A stretch of DNA of 64,000 nucleotides, taken from NCBI GenBank assembly GCA_035610365.1, contig CM069436.1, positions 60,961,505 through 61,025,504 of the forward strand, read 5' to 3'. The DNA is from Aquatica leii. Its lineage: Eukaryota > Arthropoda > Insecta > Coleoptera > Lampyridae. Shown here in pieces: positions 57,117-64,000 of the stretch; the first letter of the stretch is position 1; every line of letters starts with the position of its first letter. The notes beneath the pieces are model-generated. The model searched no databases and had not been told where the DNA came from. It saw nothing but the letters and a program-made list of their open reading frames with translations. Position numbers and translations under genes: made by a program.

Positions 57117-57486
57117 TGTCTATTGCTTATCTACCGTATCTCAAAGGTACTACGGACTGTATAGAGAAAATGTTGTATAAACACAACATTGTTACTCGGT
57201 TTTCTACTCTTTCTAAATTGGATCAACTTTTAAATCCGGTAAAGAACGTTATTTCTTTTCAATCTGACGGCGCAGAAGCGTAGAAATTCCTATTAAAGAG
57301 CATCAAAAATGTAGTCGTTTTAAACAATCTTCGAAGTCAGCAGTGACGGAATATGTACTAGAAACAGGTCATCAAATTATGTTTGAAAAGACTAAAATTT
57401 TGGCTAATGTTTCTAATTACTTGCAGCAAACAATTAGGGAATCTATTGAAATAATTAAAAACCTTTTTAATGTTAACCGAAATTTT
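57117..57486 (+). pseudogene. Penelope-like element, RT end and GIY-YIG C-terminal fragment
   Basis: VSIAYLPYLKGTTDCIEKML and HNIVTRFSTLSKLDQLLNPV are typical of the region after the Penelope-like RT. After a stop and a gap, IKEHQKCSRFKQSSKSAVTE, ETGHQIMFEKTKILA and TIRESIEIIK are the C-terminal half of the linked GIY-YIG endonuclease. The GIY-YIG core itself (Cys motif and first Arg) is missing, so a deletion is inferred. Confidence 0.72.
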
Positions 57487-57945
57487 AGTTTTTTTTTTTA
57501 CTGGATATTTGGAAACCAGTTTTATCGATTGAAGGCCGGTCTATTAAAGTGAGACTTTACGGCGCAATCAATCAGTTTGTTTTGGGCTCTTAAAATGTTC
57601 ACTGCGACGTGTCACGAAAGCTCAGCTTGTGCGATAGCGAGAACACGGGAATTATGCAGAAAGAAAAATTGTATAAAAAATTACTTGTCATTCTGTTTAA
57701 AAATACTTTTTATTCTATTCTTGATAGATACATTCTCAGCAAAAATTCTCAAAAATTTTCTACAAAAAATATCAAAATCTTACTGTTTTATTTCTAAGCG
57801 AAAACGGTTTTATAGGTGTTATCCTCCATAGTTTTAAGTTTTGATTGCATTTTTAATTTTTATTATATTAAATCGCTTAATGTAATTACATTAAGGTTTG
57901 CTTTAGAATATCAAAATATTAACACATTATTGTCAATATCTACTC
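57487..57945. other. No gene seen
   Basis: AT-rich. Two small overlapping open frames at 57577-57831 are not supported by any motif. Confidence 0.5.
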
Positions 57946-58306
57946 GGTGTTTTGTAGTAAAGGTCAAAGATGCAGAACTTCAAAAGGCCAAAACTCTATT
58001 TTTTTTTAATTGCTCGACCTAATTTGGAATTTGATATCTTGCAGAAAATTAAATTGTTTATCGAAATGATACAGCAATGACAGTGGTTTTAAGGATATAT
58101 TATTTTATTGACAAAAATACACTTTTTGACGGCTGTTAGATTATTTGTTGGTAATCTAGTATGTTATGAAAACAATTATATATAGTTATATGCTATATAA
58201 TTGTGACAGAGAATTTAATTTTCTGCAAGATTTTGAATTCCAAAATAGGTTTAGTTTTAGCCATTTGATGTTCTGCTTCTTTGACTTTTAATTCAGAACA
58301 CATTGT
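57946..58306. repeat. Long imperfect inverted repeat (foldback)
   Basis: The arm at 57946-58065 (GTCAAAGATGCAGAACTTC, GGCCAAAACT, TTTGATATCTTGCAGAAAATTAAATT) recurs inverted at 58213-58306 with scattered differences, around a roughly 150-bp AT-rich loop. It is probably a MITE or palindromic duplication; no target duplication was fixed. Confidence 0.7.
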
Positions 58307-59324
58307 ATTACACAATTACGTGTTCAAAACTTTTATGAATACCTCAAATAGTGGTATACGTCATACCACAATATCATTTCGATATTTGTTTCTTAAAGTT
58401 TTTCACAAAAATAATCAGCGTTCTATTTACGAAAACTCATTTTTTGCATTGCCGTTAATTTATTAATTTTATTAGAAATTATAATATATTAACTTTTCTT
58501 AAAATAAGTTATCAAACGTGTTCATCAGCTACTAGGTGTTTATAACTGACAAACAAATTTTTATTTTTTGTTCAGATCAAGTTCTTAAATATGTTTGGTT
58601 TATAAAAAGTAATATTTGCTAAATATTAAAATTGTTATATTTATTCTAATGTACTTATTTATACAGCACACAGACAATCTATGTAAATGCACTACGTAGA
58701 TACTTTTAAAAACATCTATAGATACTTACGTAACGTAACGTAATACTGTTTACACTTTAATTTATATAAACTATTTATACGATTATATATATAACTAATT
58801 TACTAAACTAAAACACAACGAAACAATAAAACTATCTAAATAATAAAAATAATTACTTACTAAATTTTTTAGAGAACTGTAGCTGTAGATTTAAATAAAT
58901 ATTTTTTGCGATAACATAAATAATTTACATGTATTTATACGACACGCGCATGAAGGCACTAAATATGCACACTAAGCAAATTATTCTATAACATTAAAGT
59001 CGATTTTCTGAGTTTACTTTTTATACTGTTGTTTTATCTTTGACTAGAATATTCTAAGTTGAAGAATGTTTCAATATATTCTTGCTAGTTCGTTTCTTCG
59101 TCGAATACCTAGCATTCTTATTTTATTTGTCGAAATTTTTGTATATACATCATCATTTTCGGGAACATCGCCAAAGTAATTTTTATCATTGAGAAATTTG
59201 CAAAACAATGCACGGTTTATTGCATGTCCAATAAAATAATCTTTATACTCATATAGTCATAGTCTACATTACAGTACTCTGATGAGTATTGTTATTTTTT
59301 TTAACCCAACTAATACACTAGCAT
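58307..59324. other. No gene seen
   Basis: AT-rich DNA without a supported frame. Confidence 0.5.
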
Positions 59325-59385
59325 AACTAATTTCGGTTTCTTCGCTTAGGAAGAGCATGCAAAACCGCTTTAATCTATTTTTATG
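59325..59385 (-). repeat. Penelope-like LTR fragment, inverted partner at 61385-61445
   Basis: The minus strand here reads GCGGTTTTGCATGCTCTTCC then TAAGCGAAGAAACCGAAATT, closely matching the plus strand at 61385-61445. It lies directly beyond the decayed hammerhead-like motif, as part of the same LTR. Confidence 0.6.
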
Positions 59386-59421
59386 ACACCGTTTTATGCT
59401 ACCAGCGAGCACTTCATCAGG
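59385..59421 (-). ncRNA. Decayed hammerhead-ribozyme-like motif (Penelope-like LTR)
   Basis: The minus strand reads CCTGATGA, stem GTGCT, loop CGCTGGT, stem AGCAT, then AAAACGGTGTC. The first core strand is perfect. The second core strand is AAAA where GAAA is required, and the preceding base is T, which would follow from CpG decay of an ancestral CACGAAAC. Structure is kept, but activity is predicted lost. Confidence 0.5.
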
Positions 59422-59699
59422 CCACTGCAATTTATTAAACTCGTAAGTTAATAATATAATAACAACAACAAAATCAATTAACAGCTTTTTAAAACATAAA
59501 ACTTACAAAATAGTATCAAGTGGAACAGTCCATCGACTAAGGACATGGGCAACTTTACGATTTGTAGTTACTTAATAATAAATAAAATATTAAACATAAA
59601 AGGGATCAATAATTAAAATTCTTAAATAAAGCAAGACATAAACATTTAACAAACACATGACAAGTATTGTGTAGTCAAAAATTAAAAACGTATATAGTT

Positions 59700-60450
59700 A
59701 TCTCACAATTTTTGATATTGCCTTTTTTTGTGTTGCAGTCATATTTATGGTTACCAATCCGATTTTTAACCATCTGTTTGGTTTGATCAATATAACTTAC
59801 ATTACATCCAATACAGTCTAGTTTATACACTACGTCGTGTTTTTCTATAGTGTTAGTTCTATTTTTAGTATTACTTTATAGCATGTTGTAAATAGTGTTA
59901 GTGTTATAATGGTTATTATGATCTTTAGTATCGGAATGATTCTTTGTGTTAGATTTGAGATGATTTTGGTGTAAGTGATGTTAACATTAAGGAGCGTTAG
60001 CTGTGTTAGTGTGTAGCAGTATTTTATATATATATATATTATTAAGATAGTTGTTATTTCTCAGTATTTTCTTTAGAATATTGAAATTCTTTTGATAGAA
60101 CTGATGACTGCTCAAACCTATAATCTGTTTTTTTTATAGCTTTAATCATATTTTTTTTTGTGGTGCGTATGTTTAGATAAGTAACAAATTGTTCTATTTG
60201 AGGCTATAGGTTTAGTATACCATTCAGTAACTATCGTACTAGCGCTAACATCCCTGATAAGTCTAACATGTAAAAATAATAAAGATCCTTGTTTTTCTAT
60301 TTCAAAAGTAAATTTTAGATGTAGATTGTAACTGTTAAAAACATTTAAGGTATTATTAATTTCTGTTTTTGGAATGTAACAATATCATCAACATAACATA
60401 ATAAAAATATCGGAGTTGAAAACTGATTTTAAACCCGCGTAATTTAAATA
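59700..60450 (-). pseudogene. Penelope-like element, RT and GIY-YIG remnants
   Basis: On the minus strand, YVDDIVTFQ (about 60380-60400) is the RT active-site box. FEIEKQGSLLFLHVRLIRD and STIVTEWYTKPIASNRTICY follow in shifting frames, matching the conserved block after YADD in Penelope-like RTs. Near 59700-59850, VVYKLDCIGCNVSYIDQTKQ then RIGNHKYDCN is the GIY-YIG nuclease start, with its Cys pair. Stops are frequent. The element's LTR lies downstream at 59325-59421. Confidence 0.72.
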
Positions 60451-61384
60451 AGTTTTGAATAAACCGCAAGCTAAAATCACAACGCATAAACATTGTAAAA
60501 TAACAATGTTAATGCAAATTTCCATCTCACGATTTTAGATGTGGAAAATAGTTTGAAAAAGCGTTTGGTTTCAGAAATGATATACATCAATATAAGGGTT
60601 TTTCACGTAACCCGTTCGTTAAAAGTTTTTGTACTTCTAATAATAATTGAATTTTGATTTTTTCTAATATTAGGTAAATAGTTATTAGCTTTATAATTAA
60701 TATATTCAAGAACGTATCACTTCCGGTTATACAGGAAGTGACATCAACTTTTTTATTTCAAATGAATTGTTATACTTTATTAATTTTACGTGTAATTATA
60801 AAGCTATTTTGTTTATTGCTCATTATCCCAAAAGTTAACGGTTTTTTCACATTTGTAACATCAAATTTAAAAATTCATATGTTTTCAAATTATAAAGTTT
60901 AAGCTGCGATATTTGTATCACTATTACTTAAATTATCATCTTTTAAAGAACTTTTTTTAAAGGTCCAACACACATACAGAGTGGTTAAAAAATAATGCCA
61001 AAGTTAACAACTTTTACAAGCAAAAACTCAATTTTTTTTTAATGGAACGGCCTATACATATAAGGATGGTTAAAAACACAATAAAATTCTGCAACGAGGG
61101 TTTCCTATACCTATCTTTACCTCTTAATGAGTTATAAGGATTTGTTTGATATTAGTACAAATTTCAATTAAAACGCTCTCTAGTGGCAAGATCCTAAATC
61201 GCAATCTTTTTTCAACAATACTAAGTTTATTGAAATCAGTTGAGCTGTTTCGAAGTTTAGACACTTCTTTGGAAAAATCTTTGAACACTTCTCGCCACTT
61301 TATTTTCGGAGATAGGGCAAAAAATATTTAACGAAAAATACTTGATTTTGCTTTGCAAAACGTTGCCACAAAAATAAGCAAAAA
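60451..61384. other. No gene seen; likely upstream remains of the Penelope-like element
   Basis: No motif was recognised. A palindrome ACTTCCGGTTATACAGGAAGT-like (about 60719-60739) is the only notable structure. Confidence 0.4.
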
Positions 61385-61445
61385 ACAAATAAGATGGTTT
61401 TGTATGCTCCTCCTAAGCGAAGAAGTCGAAATTAGTTATTGTGAA
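61385..61445 (+). repeat. Inverted Penelope-like LTR fragment
   Basis: TGGTTTTGTATGCTCCTCC then TAAGCGAAGAAGTCGAAATT on the plus strand, inverted relative to 59325-59385. It may be the opposite LTR of the same element, since Penelope-like elements often have LTR copies in inverted orientation. Confidence 0.55.
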
Positions 61446-62832
61446 TATTTAACAATATTAACTTCAAAATTTTGATCACCCAAAAGGACAAAGGACAAAG
61501 GAGCTTTCTCCACATCAATACTAAATAGAAAAGCCAAAATTCTTGTTTCCAAAAATCTTGAAATCTACTACTTATCAATATTTCTGCAGTTAAAAACTAC
61601 TAAAATGGTAAACACTGTCACGTCGTAATTGGTCTTTCTAAAGTCTTAATTTATTCTGGAAGAACTTGGTATAGCCATGAACCATTGGCTCTGCGTTTGC
61701 AAAAACAAGTTTAGTTTGTTCGAGTGGTCATGTTCTCTAAAAATGTTAACTCACCTAACTTCTTCTGTGTAAAAAAAAAAACGTTTTAAACATTTTTCTG
61801 TACTTAACAATTGCATAATAGAGCAAATCTCTATATATACTCAATTGCAAAATCTGCAAAAGATTCTTTGAAGTAGTATTTATTAAAAACTTTGGATTTT
61901 AAATTATTACAATATACAACTGTTTTTATAATTTTTGTAAATTTAACAGATATTGCACACAGGTTTTGTTGATGTAAAATACAATGGTGTATAAAAAATA
62001 ATTCCTTTTACTTATTTTTATCTATATGAGTAAATATTATGTGGAAAATATTTTTTGATGAAACACAGCATTCATTCTTTTCTTAAGTTAATACTCTATC
62101 AAACAACTGAACTAAAATTTATTTTTAATAAAGCATTAGTTTGAAAAACTAATTCAAAGAAAAATAAAAGAACAAAAAATTCTGTTTACTCTATTTTACT
62201 CAACTAAGTCAATATTTGATATTGTTTGTTACAAAGGCAGCACTCTGAAAACATAATAGAATGTTCAAAATTAGCTAATTGATTTTTAATTAAAATGTGA
62301 TAAACAAATAAAAATAAATAGCATAATTTAAAATAACTACAGTTCAAATTTACTAATCTTGTTATAATAATGTTTGTTTAGTTTATTTAAAGCATTTTGA
62401 GAAAATTCGCATTAAATTAATTTTGTAGCAATTGGCGACAAGATAAAATTTACGATTAGAAAACCTATCAAACTCGCTAAATAATAATGTTGCAATCGAA
62501 GATTGTAATGAAGAGCTGACTTTTGTTACTTTCACCACAATCAATTATGAATACAGGAATTGTAAAAACGTTAAGCAATGCGTCAAGCAAACTTTATTAC
62601 ATATTAAAAGTTAAAGTAAAAAGTTTACTGCTTAAATATAAACACCGAATACAGAATATAAAACAATAAGAGACAAAGGTGTACAACTTAAAAAATCAAA
62701 TAGGAAAAAAAAACGTATGGATCACTGATAGATGCATATTAATATAAATCGCTAATTGATATTCGATACGAAAAATGCTGCAAAGCTCACCTCGGCGACC
62801 TATAAGCCATCGCATCTGGCTTTGAACTAGAT
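61446..62832. other. No gene seen
   Basis: AT-rich intergenic DNA with no frame or repeat that I can support. Confidence 0.5.
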
Positions 62833-63032
62833 CAGTGGTTTCTGAACTTTTTTGGCGCACGGACCCCTTTTCATAGTCAAAACTTGCTCATGGACCCCTG
62901 AGTGAAAAAACTGCATCAATGCATAATAGAAAAATTACAAATTTAATTTTTATGTTTTGAATGGTAAATGACATAAAAATAAAATATAAATAAAACATTT
63001 TGTTGGAATAATATATTAAAACACAAGTTACA

Positions 63033-63121
63033 GAATGAACGCGCTTCAATCACGCTACCGGGTTTCATACACGAGCCGCGGCGGCGAGTTTATGAAGCGG
63101 TCGAGTGATTGAAACGTATTC
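63033..63121. repeat. GC-rich foldback inside the hAT element
   Basis: CTTCAATCAC (63044-63053) faces GTGATTGAAA (63105-63114), with a second inner pair around TTTCATA/TATGAA, enclosing GAGCCGCGGCGGCG. Its base composition is sharply different from the surroundings. Confidence 0.65.
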
Positions 63122-63459
63122 TATGACGTTGCTTTATACTATTTTCTCTATTTTGATACAATATCTAATATTTTTCGTATAATTTTAGTTTTAAAACAAC
63201 ATTGGGAAACTTTTATATTTTTTTGAATTGGCAACACTTACACTTTGATATATTGAAAATTAAGTGTTAATCTAAAATCTCATACAAAATTATCTCTTTA
63301 TACCTTTATAAGTAAATAACTTTGAATTAATAGGACATTTTTATTTTATCTTGGCATCAACATTTGAATTTTAATTGTTAAGGCCCAATAATTTTGATTT
63401 CTTTTTCATGTAACGTCAACTTGCGATGCAGAGGTACCAACTTAAAAAAAACTAACATT

Positions 63460-63504
63460 ACTAAAATTCGTGTAAGAATTTGCTATTCTTACACGGATTT
63501 TAGT
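63460..63504. repeat. Short strong hairpin, 20-bp arms, 5-base loop
   Basis: Arms 63460-63479 and 63485-63504 are complementary except for one mismatch; the loop is TTGCT. It is shorter than a usual pre-miRNA. It lies between the hAT end and the transposase remnant. Confidence 0.75.
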
Positions 63505-63589
63505 GTAAAAATCGTCAATTCTCATAAAATAGAGAAAAGTATTTATTGAAACTATAACTTTTGTTTTAAAACACAAAAAAAATGTTTTA

Positions 63590-64000
63590 ATGACGCGGAT
63601 GAACCTGATGGAATGTTATGAGTGTATTTATGCCGGCTCAATGTTTGTGAGTAGCAACCGCAAATCTACACGAGTATTCATTTTGCAGTCGGTTTCTTTT
63701 TTTGTGATGAGGCTCATAACGGCATTGAATCCACATTATAACAAATAGGAAAACGGATAAGCAATCAACAGCTTCTGTACAACAACCCACAATGGTAGAT
63801 ATAAAATTGGGATCTGTTTTTGTAACCAGAAGTTCTCGTATCCATGCTTAAACATTGGTTTTCATTTGTGGATAATTCAATAAGTTGCTCCTGTATTAGT
63901 ATGTATTCATCTGTATTTGTGCTCTGAGTTTGACTACTTGCAAAAGAGTTCAACATCTAGTAGGGAATATCCAAGTGAAGAATGTCTTCAAATCTTTGGT
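63590..64000 (-). pseudogene. ZBED5/GTF2IRD2-like hAT transposase, C-terminal part
   Basis: YILIQEQLIELSTNENQ then SGYKNRSQFYIYH in 63765-63956, followed after stops by LLIRFPICYNVDSM, SQKKKPT and a RHKYTHNIPSGSSA-like end. This is the C-terminal dimerisation region of FAM200/ZBED5/GTF2IRD2-type hAT proteins. The N-terminal finger and most of the catalytic region lie beyond the right edge. Stops make it non-functional. Confidence 0.65.

Larger units (their letters stand above)
62833..64000 (-). mobile_element. hAT element end, continues past the right window edge
   Basis: CAGTGGTTTCTGAACTTTTTT then GGCGCACGGACCCC at 62833 is the widespread hAT terminal-repeat type seen with ZBED5/GTF2IRD2-like transposases. 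Consistently, the C-terminus of such a transposase lies about 760 bp inside, on the minus strand. The other end is outside the window. Confidence 0.75.

Noticed and set aside
57577..57831. Overlapping 84- and 62-codon frames
   Set aside because: Two overlapping frames in AT-rich DNA with no conserved feature.

Overview
This is a eukaryotic, strongly AT-rich window. It looks like an insect, and a beetle is my guess. The grounds are a proteasome-activator gene with 51-bp introns, an insect-style neutral lipase, and a crowd of arthropod-type transposons (ZMYM1-like and ZBED-like hAT, pogo-like, Jockey, Penelope-like, Ty3/Gypsy). Only two host genes are clear: PSME3 (REG-gamma; 20777-21870, +, 4 exons) and a secreted pancreatic-lipase-family enzyme (34295-35536, -, 5 exons). 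A possible first coding exon of an unidentified gene lies at 48122-48221 (+). Most of the rest is transposon, often nested, with long unannotatable AT-rich DNA at 43.3-52.2 kb.

Layout. 1-1889: right-hand part of a hAT element, with its terminal repeat and a broken ZMYM1-like transposase. 2690-11560: a second, decayed hAT split by a very young Ty3/Gypsy element (2882-9543, identical 455-bp LTRs, ATAC target duplication). 14234-16863: pogo-like element with perfect 25-bp terminal repeats, inserted beside a hammerhead-ribozyme-like motif. 17337-20291: decayed Tc1/mariner-like element carrying a hAT MITE that itself carries another MITE. 22522-27509: two copies of a CAGTGGCG-ended element, one with a truncated DDE transposase gene, the other with two further nested insertions. 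27662-29575: a small LTR element reduced to the RNase H tail plus integrase, with identical LTRs. 31740-34015: a sister copy of the split hAT, which serves as an empty-site control for the Gypsy insertion. 36809-38044: CGGBP1-like hAT remnant. 38385-38945: 122-bp tandem repeats. 38945-43345: Jockey-type LINE interrupted at a TA by a second pogo-like element. 52230-56300: non-LTR retrotransposon with several lesions. 56.7-61.4 kb: LTR-element and Penelope-like fragments. 62833-64000: hAT end with a ZBED/GTF2IRD2-like transposase tail leaving the window.

The most striking item is in the Gypsy element. Its pol frame runs on past the integrase GPY/F module into a complete TARG1/OARD1-type macro domain (about 3500-3904), with both residues known to be catalytic in that family in place, and then a CCCH zinc finger (3404-3460). 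This predicts an ADP-ribose hydrolase carried by a retrotransposon. The LTRs are identical, so the copy is recent. Two one-base frameshifts in the reverse transcriptase region are either new inactivating lesions or assembly errors.
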